Shown here: positions 32,578 through 41,888 of the stretch, in pieces
How the letters are laid out: each line of letters starts with the position of its first letter
Numbering within the stretch: the first letter of the stretch is position 1
Assembly: GCA_964432595.1 (NCBI GenBank)
Contig: CAYSOF010000029.1
Location: 13,984-77,983 of the forward strand
Origin: DASYLJ01 sp964432595
Lineage (GTDB): Bacteria > Desulfobacterota > Binatia > DP-6
Reading direction: 5' to 3'
Length of the DNA stretch: 64,000 nt
The notes under the pieces: model-generated
Told to the model about the DNA's origin: nothing
The model's input: the letters and a program-made list of their open reading frames with translations, nothing else
Databases searched by the model: none
Position numbers and translations under genes: made by a program

Positions 32578-35172
32578 ATGGCACATCGATTGCTGCCTGC
32601 TCAGGTGGTGTTGAGCCGGCAGACACCGCGCACCTGCTTTGCGGCGCGCGTGACGATGGCGACCATCCTGCTGACGGCCTGGCCCGCGGCGGGATACGCC
32701 ATGCTCGCGATCGCCGTCGCCGGCGACTTCCGCGCGACGAACACGCTCTGGCTGATCCAGTGGCCGTTCTGCGGCCTCCTGACGATCGCGAGCGTCCTGC
32801 ATCTGTTCACGGTGGGGCTCGGGACGCGCATCGGGTTGCCGTCCGCGCTGCCGGGCGTGGACGACCTCGACCGCGCGATGGCGCGCGAGCCGGGCGACAT
32901 CCCGGCGCTCGGGGCGGACGCCGTTCGCCGCGCGCTGCATGCCGGCGTGCGCCTGCCGGTGTGGAACGCCGCGCTCGGCGTGGCGTTCGCGCTCCTCGTC
33001 ACCGTGACGACCGCGACGCTCGAATGGGTGTTCGCCGGTACGCCGGCCAACGTGTGGGTCATCGTGCGCGGCGGTCTCCTCGCATCGGCGGTGTACGGCG
33101 CGGCGAGCCTCACGCTCTGCGAGCTGCTTACGCGTCCGGCGAGCCGCGAGCTCCGTCGCGCCGCGGCCGCGACCGGCGTCGAGCCGTACGACGGGTTCAT
33201 CGTGCCCCAGGCGTGGCGCATCACCTCGTCGGTCACGCCGACCGTGGTCGCGTTGCTCGTGGCCGTCGAGATCGGCCTGTCCTCGCGCACCGGGTCGCTG
33301 CCGTTCGCCGCGCTGGTGCTGCTCTCCGGCATCGTCGTGGTCTCGCTGAGCTGGCTGCAGCACGTGAACCATCGCAGCGCCGCCAACGAGCTCGGCGCCG
33401 CCTGCGAGGACCTCGCCGCCGGCCGCGACGCCCAGCTCGTGACGGGAAGTATCGAGGCGCCGCTGCTCACCATGGCTGCGCAGTTCAACGGCGCCGCGCG
33501 CCGCATCGGGGCCGCGCGGCGGGCGTCGAGCGACCGCTACCGCGCGCTCTTCGAGGGCGCGGGCGACGCGATTCTCTTGATCGAGCCGGTCACCGGCGTC
33601 GTCACCGCGGCGAACGCACGCGCGGCCCGCCTGTTCGCCTGCCCGGCGGAGGAGCTGGCGGGGCAGCAGTACCTCGAGCTGTTCGACGATCAGACGCGCA
33701 CGCGCGAGGCCGAGCTGCGCCTCGACCGGGCGACCGCGACCGACGCCTTCATGGCGGACGCGACGGCCGTCCGCCGGGACGGCCGCACGGTGCCGGTCGA
33801 CATCTCGCTGGCCGTGGTGCGGCTCGGCGACGGCGAGTGGATCCTGCAGGCGATCGTCCGCGACGTCGGCGAGCGCCAGCGGATCGAGCGCGAGCTGCGC
33901 CACTCCGTCCGCCGCTTCGACGAGCTCTACCGCCTCGCGGTGTCGCTGAGCGACCATCCCGTGGAGCTCGCCGGGCACTCGGTGCGCGCGCTGGCCGAGC
34001 TCCTCGAAGTGCCGCTCGCCACCGTCGAGCGGCTCGACGGCGAGGACATCGTCGTCGTGGCGATGGTCGACGGCGAGCGCGTCACCCACGGCCTGCGGCT
34101 GCCGCTCGCCGGCACGCCGTGCGCCACCGTCCGCGAGCGCCGCGTCCAGTGCGTCGTGTTCGACGCGGCGGCGCGCTATCCGGACGACGCCTTCCTGCGC
34201 GAGCGCGGCATCCACACGTACGCCGGCGTCCCGATCCTCGATCGTCGCGGCGAAGCGGTCGGCGTCGTCACGGTCATGGATACGAAGCCGCGCATGTTCC
34301 GCGACGCCGATCTCCAGCTGCTGCACAGCTTCGCGCGCCGGCTCGGCATGGCCTACGACCAGGAGCGGCTGTCGCGCGAGCGCGACGCGCTGACACGGCG
34401 GCTCGGCGAGCAGAACGCGGAGCTGCGCGCTGCCCAGTCGCGGCTGCTCGAGAGCGACCGCGTGAAGACCGAGTTCCTCGGCATGATGTCCCACGAGCTG
34501 CGGACGCCGCTCAACATCCTCCTCGGCTACACGCGCATGCTGCTCGAGGACATCGCCGACGGCGACGCGATGGACCCGTCGTCGCGCAGCGAGGTGCTCG
34601 AGCGCATGCTGAGCGGTGGGACGACGCTCGCCGACCTCGTCGAGGACACGTTGAGCGTGCTGCGCCTCGAGGCGGGCGCGCTGCGCCTCGATCCCGAGCC
34701 GCTCGACCTGCGCGCCTTCCTGGGCGAGCTGGCGGGCACCGACCGGCTGCTCCGGCCGGGCGGTGTCGACGAGCACTGGGTCGTCGACCCCGACGTGCCC
34801 GCGATCGTCACCGACCGGCGCAAGCTGCGGCAGGTCGTCACGAACCTGGTCGGCAACGCGCGCAAGTTCACGCAGCAGGGACGCATCGACGTCCACCTGG
34901 CGCTCGCGCCCGACGGCGAGACCGTCAGGCTCACCGTCGGCGACACGGGCTGCGGCATCGGCGCCGAGCATCTGCCCTACATCTTCGACCTCTACCGCCA
35001 GGCGCCGAGCGGCCGGCAGCACGACGGCTGCGGGCTCGGGCTCTACATCGTGCGGAAGTACGTCGAGCTGATGGGCGGCAGCGTGTCCTGCGCGAGCACG
35101 CCGGGGCGCGGGACGACGTTCACCGTCGACCTGCCGCGACGAAGCGCGGCGTCGTCCTCGCGGGCGGCTTAA
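32578..35172 (+). CDS. Membrane sensor histidine kinase with PAS and GAF domains
   Basis: An 864-residue sensor. At least five hydrophobic segments occupy about residues 25-270. A PAS domain (RYRALFEGAGDAILLIEPVTG, near 320-430), a GAF domain (near 450-600, PILDRRGEAVGVVTVMD), a short coiled segment and the kinase core follow: MMSHELRTPLNILLGYTRM with the phospho-His, NLVGNARKF, GDTGCGIG and GCGLGLYIVRKY. No response regulator is adjacent. The start at 32578 lacks a strong ribosome site and is uncertain. It shares its stop with rng as TTAA. Confidence 0.88.
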   Translation: MAHRLLPAQVVLSRQTPRTCFAARVTMATILLTAWPAAGYAMLAIAVAGDFRATNTLWLIQWPFCGLLTIASVLHLFTVGLGTRIGLPSALPGVDDLDRAMAREPGDIPALGADAVRRALHAGVRLPVWNAALGVAFALLVTVTTATLEWVFAGTPANVWVIVRGGLLASAVYGAASLTLCELLTRPASRELRRAAAATGVEPYDGFIVPQAWRITSSVTPTVVALLVAVEIGLSSRTGSLPFAALVLLSGIVVVSLSWLQHVNHRSAANELGAACEDLAAGRDAQLVTGSIEAPLLTMAAQFNGAARRIGAARRASSDRYRALFEGAGDAILLIEPVTGVVTAANARAARLFACPAEELAGQQYLELFDDQTRTREAELRLDRATATDAFMADATAVRRDGRTVPVDISLAVVRLGDGEWILQAIVRDVGERQRIERELRHSVRRFDELYRLAVSLSDHPVELAGHSVRALAELLEVPLATVERLDGEDIVVVAMVDGERVTHGLRLPLAGTPCATVRERRVQCVVFDAAARYPDDAFLRERGIHTYAGVPILDRRGEAVGVVTVMDTKPRMFRDADLQLLHSFARRLGMAYDQERLSRERDALTRRLGEQNAELRAAQSRLLESDRVKTEFLGMMSHELRTPLNILLGYTRMLLEDIADGDAMDPSSRSEVLERMLSGGTTLADLVEDTLSVLRLEAGALRLDPEPLDLRAFLGELAGTDRLLRPGGVDEHWVVDPDVPAIVTDRRKLRQVVTNLVGNARKFTQQGRIDVHLALAPDGETVRLTVGDTGCGIGAEHLPYIFDLYRQAPSGRQHDGCGLGLYIVRKYVELMGGSVSCASTPGRGTTFTVDLPRRSAASSSRAA

Positions 35173-36752
35173 GCGCGCTCGGCGCGCGCGGTGATATCGA
35201 GCTCGCCGCGCTCGAGCTCGGGATCGGGCTCGACGATCACGGGACGGCCGATGGCGGCCTCCACGGCGTCGAGCCCGCGCGGTCGATCGGCCGCGAGGAA
35301 CTCCGCGACCTCCGGATGGATGCGCAGCACCAGCGGCACGCCGTGTTCCCGCGTCACCGCCTCGCGCTGCACGCGGCGGAGCGCGTCGTAGGCGAGCGTC
35401 TCGGCCGAGCGGATGCGCCCGAAGCCGTCGCAGTGGGGGCAGGGGCTGTTCAGCAGCTGCCCCAGGCTCTCCCGCGTGCGCTTGCGGGTCATCTGGACGA
35501 GGCCGAGCTCGGAGATGCGCAGCACGTTCGAGCGTGCCTTGTCCTTGCGCACGGCCTCCTGGAGCGCGTCGAACACCTTCTTCCGGTTCGCCGCCTTCTC
35601 CATGTCGATGAAGTCGATGACGATGATGCCGCCGATGTTGCGCACGCGGAGCTGCTGGACCACCTGCTTGGCCGCTTCGAGGTTCGTCTTGAGGACCGTC
35701 TCTTCCTGGTCCTTCTTGCCGACGTAGCGCCCGGTGTTCACGTCGACGGTCGTGAGCGACTCGGTCTGGTCGAAGATCAGGTACCCGCCCGACTTGAGCC
35801 AGACGCGGCGCTCGAGGGCGCGCGCGATCTTCGTCTCGACCCCGTGCTGGTCGAAGAGCGGCGTTGCGCCTTGATAGTGGTGCACGCGGTTCGCGAGGCG
35901 CGGCATCATCGCCTGCACGAACTCGAGGACGCGGTCGTGGTCGGTCGGCCAGTCGACGGTCAGCCGGTCCACGTCCGACGTGAACAGGTCGCGCACCGTG
36001 CGCAGCACGAGGTCGAGGTCCTGATGGATCAACGATGGGGCGGCCGCGGTGGCGGCGACCTTCTGGATGCGCGCCCAGAGCTTCGTCAGGAAGCGGACGT
36101 CGTCGTGGATGTCGCGCTTGGTCGCGCCCTCGCACGCGGTGCGCACGATCAGCCCGCCCTCGGCGGGACGCTCGGCCTCGACGATCTCGCGCAGCCGATC
36201 GCGCTCCGCCGGATCCTCGATGCGCCGTGAGATGCCGATGTGGCGCGTGCCGGGCATGTGGACGAGATAGCGTCCGGGCAGCGAGATGTGCGCGGTGACA
36301 CGCGCGCCCTTCGTGCCCATGGGCTCTTTCGAGACCTGGACCAGCACCTCGTCGCCCTTCGACAGCCGCTCCTCGATGGGGCGCAGGTCCTGCGGTGCGC
36401 GCCGCGGCGGCATCGCGTCGTCGCCGTTGGGCTCGGCCTCGGGATCGGCCGCCACCTCGGGATCGGCGCTCTCGACGACCTCGGCCGGATCGGCCGCGTC
36501 GGTCTCGGCCGGCGCCAGCTCCTCGGGGCTCGCGAGGTCGGAGACGTGGAGGAACGCCGCCTTCTCGAGGCCGATGTCGACGAACGCGGCCTGCATGCCG
36601 GGCAGCACGCGGACGACCTTGCCCTTGTAGATGTGCCCCGCGATGCCGCGCTCGTGCAGCCGCTCGATGTGCAGCTCGACCAGCGTCGTGTCCTCGAGGA
36701 CGGCCACGCGAGTCTCCCAGGGCGCGGCGTTGATGAGGATCTGCTTCGACAC
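35169..36752 (-). CDS. rng: Ribonuclease G/E family endoribonuclease
   Basis: RNA-processing endonuclease of 527 residues. The N-terminal S1-like domain (GIAGHIYKGKVVRVLPGMQAAFVD) carries an acidic insert (about residues 80-115). The catalytic region has FDQTESLTTVDVNTGRY and GGIIVIDFIDM, which hold the metal-binding Asp residues, and the Zn-link CPHCDGFGR. Overall it fits RNase G rather than the longer RNase E. The start is GTG at 36752, 11 nt after the radical SAM gene, a pairing common in bacteria. Confidence 0.92.
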   Translation of the reverse strand: MSKQILINAAPWETRVAVLEDTTLVELHIERLHERGIAGHIYKGKVVRVLPGMQAAFVDIGLEKAAFLHVSDLASPEELAPAETDAADPAEVVESADPEVAADPEAEPNGDDAMPPRRAPQDLRPIEERLSKGDEVLVQVSKEPMGTKGARVTAHISLPGRYLVHMPGTRHIGISRRIEDPAERDRLREIVEAERPAEGGLIVRTACEGATKRDIHDDVRFLTKLWARIQKVAATAAAPSLIHQDLDLVLRTVRDLFTSDVDRLTVDWPTDHDRVLEFVQAMMPRLANRVHHYQGATPLFDQHGVETKIARALERRVWLKSGGYLIFDQTESLTTVDVNTGRYVGKKDQEETVLKTNLEAAKQVVQQLRVRNIGGIIVIDFIDMEKAANRKKVFDALQEAVRKDKARSNVLRISELGLVQMTRKRTRESLGQLLNSPCPHCDGFGRIRSAETLAYDALRRVQREAVTREHGVPLVLRIHPEVAEFLAADRPRGLDAVEAAIGRPVIVEPDPELERGELDITARAERA

Positions 36753-36763
36753 GATCGGCGGCG

Positions 36764-39586
36764 CTACGAGGCGGCGGACAGGGAGGCCGGCGGAGCCGGA
36801 TCGTGGAAGCGGGTGGCGAGCTTGTGCACGCGGAGGATCGGCACGACGTCCGCGCCGAGCCCGAGCAGCTCGTCGACGACGAGGCCGGGCTTGAGCGTCC
36901 CGTCGCGCCCGACGGCGACGTCGAGGACGAGCCGATCCGCGCCGACCTGCGCGATCGTCTCGATCGCGCGGCGCGCGTCGACGACGCGGGTGCCGTTCTT
37001 GCCGGGCTTGCGCACCGGGAACGTGGCCGCGTCGTGGAAGCGGCGCACGGCACCGGCGACGACGTCCGCCGCCGGCGGCTCGGGCAGCGCGCTCAGATCG
37101 ACCTCGTAGCGGAACGCGGCGATCGACTGGTCGATGCTCGGCGTGGTGCGGGCGATCTCCTGCGCCTCGATCGGCTCGAGGCCCTCGGGTAGCTCGGCGC
37201 GGAACCCGGCGAGCAACGTCTCGGGCGCCAGCGCCGCCGTCAGCTCGACGTCGAGGTGCTCGTCCTCGCTCGAGAAGCCGAGCGGCAACGCGGGGCCGAA
37301 CGACAGCTTCGGCAGCGGGTGGTGGCCCTGCGAGAACGCGAGCGGGATGCCGGCCCGCCGCGCGGCGCGGATCCAAACCGTGCCGAGCTCGCGCGTGCCG
37401 ATGAAGCGGGCCGGCCCGACCTTCCGATAGCGGACGCGGATACGCTGCACCGCGGGCTTCGCCGGAGCGTCCGGCGAGAGCGACGACGGCACCGCGCCGA
37501 GCCATTCGTCCGCCGCGCCTTCGCCCGCGGGCGCAACCCCGGCCGCCCCGGTGGCCATCGACGCCGGCAGCGGCGCATCGGTGACGGGCGCGGGCGCCGC
37601 ATCGACGGGACGTCGTGCGGCGCGCCGCTCCGCGACCTTCGTGCGGATGCTCCGCCACGTGCGCGTCTCCCACTCGGGCAGCGTCGCGCCGTCCTCGGAC
37701 GGGACCGCCAGCTCCGCCCAGCGCGAGATGCGCTCCCCGCGATGGTCGGTGCCGCGCGCGCCATCGGGATGGTAGTCGACGTTGCGCACCGTCTCGAAGT
37801 CGCACGCGCCGCAGTAGGTGCAGCGCTCGATCGAGCAGTCGGGCGTCAGCCGGCCCTCGACCGCGCGCGCCAGGTCGTCGAGCAGGAACTTGCGGCTGAC
37901 GCCGGCGTCGATGTGCTCCCACGGCAACGTCTCGCCGAGCGGCCGGCGGCGCAGGTAGAAGGACTGATCGAGGCCGTGCTGCGCGAGCGCGTCGCGCCAC
38001 ACGTCGAGCTTGCAGAAGTCCGACCAGCCGTCGAAGCGCGCGCCGTGGCGCTGCGCCGTCTCGATGACGTCGGCCAGGCGGCGATCGCCGCGCGAAAACA
38101 CGCCCTCGAGCCACGAGAGCTGGCTGTCGTGCCACTTGAACTCGACGCCGCGGCGGCCGAGCTCGCGCCGCAGCAGCGCCTGGCGCGCCTGGATCTCGTC
38201 GACGGGCAGCTGCCCCGCCCACTGGAAGGGCGTGTGCGGCTTCGGCGAGAACGTCGAGACGCTGGCGGTGACCTTGAGGCGGTTGTTCGCAGCGCGCTTC
38301 ACGCGCCCGGCGAGCTCGGCGATCCCGCGCACGTCCTCCTCGGTCTCGCTCGGCAGCCCGATCATGAAATAGAGCTTCAGGCTCCGCCACCCGAGGTCGG
38401 CGAACAGGCGCGCGGCGTCGAGCAGCTCGTGCTCCTGGTACTCCTTCTGGATGACGTCGCGCAGGCGCTGCGTGCCGGCTTCGGGCGCGAGCGTGAAGCT
38501 CGTCTTCCTGACGCGGCGGATCTCCTCGAGGATGCGCGGCGACAGGGCGTCGACGCGTGTCGACGGCAGCGAGACGGCGACGCGCTCGGGCGCGAAGCGG
38601 TCCATCAGCGTCTTCAGCACCGGGTTGACGCCGCTGTAGTCGCCCGTCGAGAGCGAGAGCAGCGACATCTCCTCGTAGCCGGTGCGCGCCATCAGCGCCG
38701 TGCTGTGCTCGACGACCTTCTCGGGATTCCGCTCGCGCAGCGGCCGGTAGATGTAGCCCGCCTGACAGAAGCGGCAGCCCTTCACGCAGCCGCGCATCAC
38801 CTCGACGCTGGCGCGATCGTGGACGACGCCGATGTTCGGCACGATCGGGTTCGCCGGCGGCGGGAACGCGTCGAGGTCGGGTAGCACGCGCTTCGCGACC
38901 ACGGCACGCTCGGGATCGACGGGGATCATCTCGGCGATGGTCCCGTCGTCGTGATGGCGCGGCGTGAAGAATGCCGGCACGTACACGCCGGGGATGGCCG
39001 CTATGGCCCGCAGCAGATCGCGCCGGTTGTCTCGATCCCACGCGAGCACCGCGTCGGCCACCGCGCCGACGACCTCCTCGCCGTCGCCGAGCACGACCGC
39101 GTCGAGGAAAGGGGCCAGCGGCTCGGGATTGAACGCGCACGGCCCGCCGGCGATCACGAGCGGGTGCTCCGGCCCGCGCTCGGCGGCGCGCAGCGGGATG
39201 CCGCCGAGCTCGAGCATGGTGAGCAGGTTCGTGTACGTCAGCTCGTACTGCAGGCTGAATCCGACGACGTGGAACTGCGCCAGCGGCAGATGGCTCTCGA
39301 GCGACACGAGCGGCAGCTGGTGGCGGCGGAGCAGGGCCTCGAGATCGGACCAGGGCGCGTAGCAGCGCTCGGCGGCGACGTCGGGGCGGCGATTCAGGAC
39401 GTCGTACAGGATCTGCAGCCCGAGGTGGGACTGGGCGATCTCGTAGACCTCCGGGAAGGCCAGCGCGAAGCGCAGCGGGACCGTATCGAGGTCTTTCCGG
39501 ATCGCGCCGCGCTCGTTGCCGAGGTACCGGCCGGGCTTCTCGACGAGGGGCAGGAGCCCTTCGTATTCGGCGCGATACGTCCGCAT
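36764..39586 (-). CDS. Radical SAM protein fused to a DUF2344-type domain
   Basis: A 940-residue fusion. The first part (about 1-620) is a B12-binding-like plus radical SAM protein of the TIGR03960 type, with the cluster motif CVKGCRFCQAGYIYRP. A Cys motif (CSIERCTYCGACDFE) follows around residue 600. The last about 220 residues are a TIGR03936/DUF2344 domain (RVRYRKVGPARFIGTREL, GHHPLPKLSFGPALPLG), linked by a Pro/Ala-rich stretch. Such proteins are usually next to rng, as here. Its substrate is unknown. ATG at 39586 was chosen because the upstream residues are not conserved. Confidence 0.88.
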   Translation of the reverse strand: MRTYRAEYEGLLPLVEKPGRYLGNERGAIRKDLDTVPLRFALAFPEVYEIAQSHLGLQILYDVLNRRPDVAAERCYAPWSDLEALLRRHQLPLVSLESHLPLAQFHVVGFSLQYELTYTNLLTMLELGGIPLRAAERGPEHPLVIAGGPCAFNPEPLAPFLDAVVLGDGEEVVGAVADAVLAWDRDNRRDLLRAIAAIPGVYVPAFFTPRHHDDGTIAEMIPVDPERAVVAKRVLPDLDAFPPPANPIVPNIGVVHDRASVEVMRGCVKGCRFCQAGYIYRPLRERNPEKVVEHSTALMARTGYEEMSLLSLSTGDYSGVNPVLKTLMDRFAPERVAVSLPSTRVDALSPRILEEIRRVRKTSFTLAPEAGTQRLRDVIQKEYQEHELLDAARLFADLGWRSLKLYFMIGLPSETEEDVRGIAELAGRVKRAANNRLKVTASVSTFSPKPHTPFQWAGQLPVDEIQARQALLRRELGRRGVEFKWHDSQLSWLEGVFSRGDRRLADVIETAQRHGARFDGWSDFCKLDVWRDALAQHGLDQSFYLRRRPLGETLPWEHIDAGVSRKFLLDDLARAVEGRLTPDCSIERCTYCGACDFETVRNVDYHPDGARGTDHRGERISRWAELAVPSEDGATLPEWETRTWRSIRTKVAERRAARRPVDAAPAPVTDAPLPASMATGAAGVAPAGEGAADEWLGAVPSSLSPDAPAKPAVQRIRVRYRKVGPARFIGTRELGTVWIRAARRAGIPLAFSQGHHPLPKLSFGPALPLGFSSEDEHLDVELTAALAPETLLAGFRAELPEGLEPIEAQEIARTTPSIDQSIAAFRYEVDLSALPEPPAADVVAGAVRRFHDAATFPVRKPGKNGTRVVDARRAIETIAQVGADRLVLDVAVGRDGTLKPGLVVDELLGLGADVVPILRVHKLATRFHDPAPPASLSAAS

Positions 39587-39685
39587 GGGAAGGGCGGGAG
39601 TATAGGGTGCGGCCCACCGTGGCCGCAACCCGAGACGGGACCGTGACTTGCCTGCCTCGGGTCCCTTCCCTATGATCGCCGCATC

Positions 39686-39898
39686 ATGTTCGGGCTCGGC
39701 GCAGGCGAGTTGCTCATCGTCCTCGTGATCATCCTGGTCATCTTCGGCGCCGGTAAGCTCCCTGAAGTGATGGGCAGCCTCGGCAAGGGCATCCAGTCGT
39801 TCAAGAAGGGCATGAAGGAGCCCCCCGAGATCGACGTGACGCCGAAGGACGAGGTCGCCACCGCCAAGCCGAAGGCCAAGCAGGACGCGACGAGCTAG
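39686..39898 (+). CDS. tatA: Sec-independent translocase subunit TatA
   Basis: A 70-residue twin-arginine translocase component. It has one N-terminal membrane helix (LLIVLVIILVIFGAGKLPEV), the FGAGKLP hinge and an amphipathic helix (GSLGKGIQSFKKGMKE), then a charged tail. TatB and TatC are not in the window. The Rieske protein at 5652 is a likely Tat client. It shares its stop with the next gene as CTAG. Confidence 0.93.
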   Translation: MFGLGAGELLIVLVIILVIFGAGKLPEVMGSLGKGIQSFKKGMKEPPEIDVTPKDEVATAKPKAKQDATS

Positions 39899-40854
39899 TC
39901 GTCGCCGGCCGCGCGGGTCGCCACTGCGGGTCCCGTCGGGGGCCGCCGGTCGGTCCCCGCGAGCAGCCGCGCACCGCGGCGCACCGCGACCACCTCCGCC
40001 GAGAACTCCTTCAGCGGCACCGGCGGGGTGACGAATGCCACCAGGAAGTGGCCCGACTGCCCGGGCGCCAGCATCCAGTCCTTCGGCGGCGTCAGCGTCT
40101 GCAGCAGATCGATCTCGCGCGCGGTCAGGTCGCGCACGTCGCGCGGCGCCGCGCCGCAGAAGACGACCTGGCGCAGGTCCTCCTTGCCGGAGATGCGCCC
40201 CTGGATCTGGATGCCGCTCACCGGCACCGGCGCGTTGTTGATGGCGACGCCGGTCACGACGAAGACGAGCAGGTCGCCCTTCACGCGCTGATACTCGCCA
40301 CGCACGTCCGTCAGCTGGATGCTCGCCGGATTGAGGCGTGCCTCCGCCAGCTGCTGGCCGATCACCGGCACCGAGCCCAGCAGCTCGCCGACGCGCGACG
40401 GGTGCGTGTAGAAGTAGACGGAGAGCAGCGCGTAGCCCAGCGTCACCGCGAGCATCGCGCGCAACGCGAAGCGCGCGGCGCTCGGCGGCGGGCGTTCGGG
40501 GCGGGCGTCGTCTTCGGCCACGTCGTCCTCCTCCTCGCCGCCGTCGTCCTCGTCGGGCTCCACCGCGGGCTCGACGCGGATCTTCGCGGCTCGCGTGCGC
40601 TTCGCCTTCTTCTTCGGTGGTGGCGGGAGGTCGAGCTCGGGCTCGTCGTCGTCCTCCTCCGCCTCGAGCGTGAAGCGCTCCTCGTCCGCGATGGGCTCGT
40701 CGTCGGGCTCCTCGTCGACGCTCGGCGCCTCGGCCTCGCCGTCGGGGTCGAAGACGTGGTCGCAGCGGGTGCAGCGGAACGTCGGGTGCGCGCCGAGCTT
40801 CGAGCGCGGCGGCAGCCGATAGCGGGTTTCACAGTTCGGGCAACTGACCGTCAT
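39895..40854 (-). CDS. Zinc-ribbon membrane protein with DUF3426-like domain
   Basis: A 319-residue protein. An N-terminal MJ0042-type zinc ribbon has Cys5, Cys8, Cys28 and Cys31. A long acidic stretch (about 35-115) with a Lys/Arg-rich patch follows, then one membrane helix (MLAVTLGYALLSVYFY) and an extracytoplasmic DUF3426-like beta domain. Function is unknown. The gene is first of an overlapping run with the mla genes, which suggests a link to the cell envelope. Start overlaps the MCE gene stop by 4 nt. Confidence 0.8.
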   Translation of the reverse strand: MTVSCPNCETRYRLPPRSKLGAHPTFRCTRCDHVFDPDGEAEAPSVDEEPDDEPIADEERFTLEAEEDDDEPELDLPPPPKKKAKRTRAAKIRVEPAVEPDEDDGGEEEDDVAEDDARPERPPPSAARFALRAMLAVTLGYALLSVYFYTHPSRVGELLGSVPVIGQQLAEARLNPASIQLTDVRGEYQRVKGDLLVFVVTGVAINNAPVPVSGIQIQGRISGKEDLRQVVFCGAAPRDVRDLTAREIDLLQTLTPPKDWMLAPGQSGHFLVAFVTPPVPLKEFSAEVVAVRRGARLLAGTDRRPPTGPAVATRAAGDD

Positions 40855-41888
40855 GGTGCCGTCGGCGCCTCCGGTGGGGCGGAGTGACCGAAGGGCCAGA
40901 GGCCCGACACGCCCCGGTAGAACGAAACCAGCCAGCTGCTGCGGACGTCCTGCACGAGCCCGCGCGCGTCGTCGTACAGCGACGCGTCGTTGACGAGCTT
41001 GCCGAGCGACCCCTGGCCACTGTTCACCTTGTTCATCACGTCACGCAGCTCGCGCAACGTCACGTCGAGATTCTCGAGCACGCGACGGCCGTACGCCTCG
41101 TCCTCCATCAGCGTCATCAGCGCACCGTCGCCGTTCGCGAGCTTCGTGCTGAGCGCGTCGATGTTCGCGACGGAGTGATCGAGGCGCGCCCAGAGCTTGC
41201 GGCTGTCCGGCGTGTCGCGTAGCAGCCGGCCGGCGACGCCCTCGCCGCGCTCGACGCGTGCCAGGATGTCGTCGAGACGCTGGCTCGTCTGACGGACGTT
41301 CTGCAGGCTGCTCTCGAGGTCCTTCAGCGTCGTGTCGCCGAACTCCTTGTTCCGCACCATCGCGCCGAGGAGCCCCTCGCCCCGCTGGATCGTCTGCAGG
41401 ACGTCCTTCAGCGACGTCGTCACCTCGACGACGTTGGTGACGATGTCGCCGCTGCGGCCGAGGACCTGCTCGTAGTCGACCGGGTCGATCGCCGTGATGA
41501 GCCCGCCCGGCTCGATCGCGGGTTCGTCGGGCGAGCCGGGCGTCAGCTCGATGTAGCGGTCGCCGAGGAGGCCGAGCGTGCGCACCGACGCGACGGTGTC
41601 CTGGCGGATCCGGTCGGTGACCGCGCGCCCCACTTCGATCGTCACCTCGATGTACGAGTCGGCGAGGTTCGACGGGAAGCGCAGGCCCGTCACCGATCCG
41701 ACGACCACGCCGCTCAGGCTGACCTGGCCGCCGGACTGCAGTCCGTTCGTCCGCGCGAGGTGGATCTCGTACGTCTCCTTGCGCTCCCAGAGGTGCTCCT
41801 GGCGGCCGAGCGTGAGGATCGTCGCCATGAAGACCCCCAGCGCCGTCAGGACGAGGACGCCGACCTTGAGCTGCCGTCCCATCGTCAC
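40851..41888 (-). CDS. MCE-domain lipid transport protein (MlaD-type)
   Basis: Substrate-binding subunit of an Mla/MCE lipid transporter, 345 residues. One N-terminal membrane helix (LKVGVLVLTALGVFMATILTLG) anchors it and an MCE domain (about 38-115, LARTNGLQSGGQVSLSGVVVG) follows. The C-terminal part is long and helical with repeated hydrophobic turns (TSLKDVLQTIQRGEGLLG, RRVLENLDVTLRELRDVMN), longer than E. coli MlaD and more like tube-forming MCE proteins. Confidence 0.88.
   Translation of the reverse strand: MTMGRQLKVGVLVLTALGVFMATILTLGRQEHLWERKETYEIHLARTNGLQSGGQVSLSGVVVGSVTGLRFPSNLADSYIEVTIEVGRAVTDRIRQDTVASVRTLGLLGDRYIELTPGSPDEPAIEPGGLITAIDPVDYEQVLGRSGDIVTNVVEVTTSLKDVLQTIQRGEGLLGAMVRNKEFGDTTLKDLESSLQNVRQTSQRLDDILARVERGEGVAGRLLRDTPDSRKLWARLDHSVANIDALSTKLANGDGALMTLMEDEAYGRRVLENLDVTLRELRDVMNKVNSGQGSLGKLVNDASLYDDARGLVQDVRSSWLVSFYRGVSGLWPFGHSAPPEAPTAP

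Noticed and set aside
36753..39617. One giant fused frame joining rng with sequence upstream
   Set aside because: The upstream part is antisense-like frame inside the radical SAM gene. Rng begins at the GTG at 36752 with a normal S1-type start.
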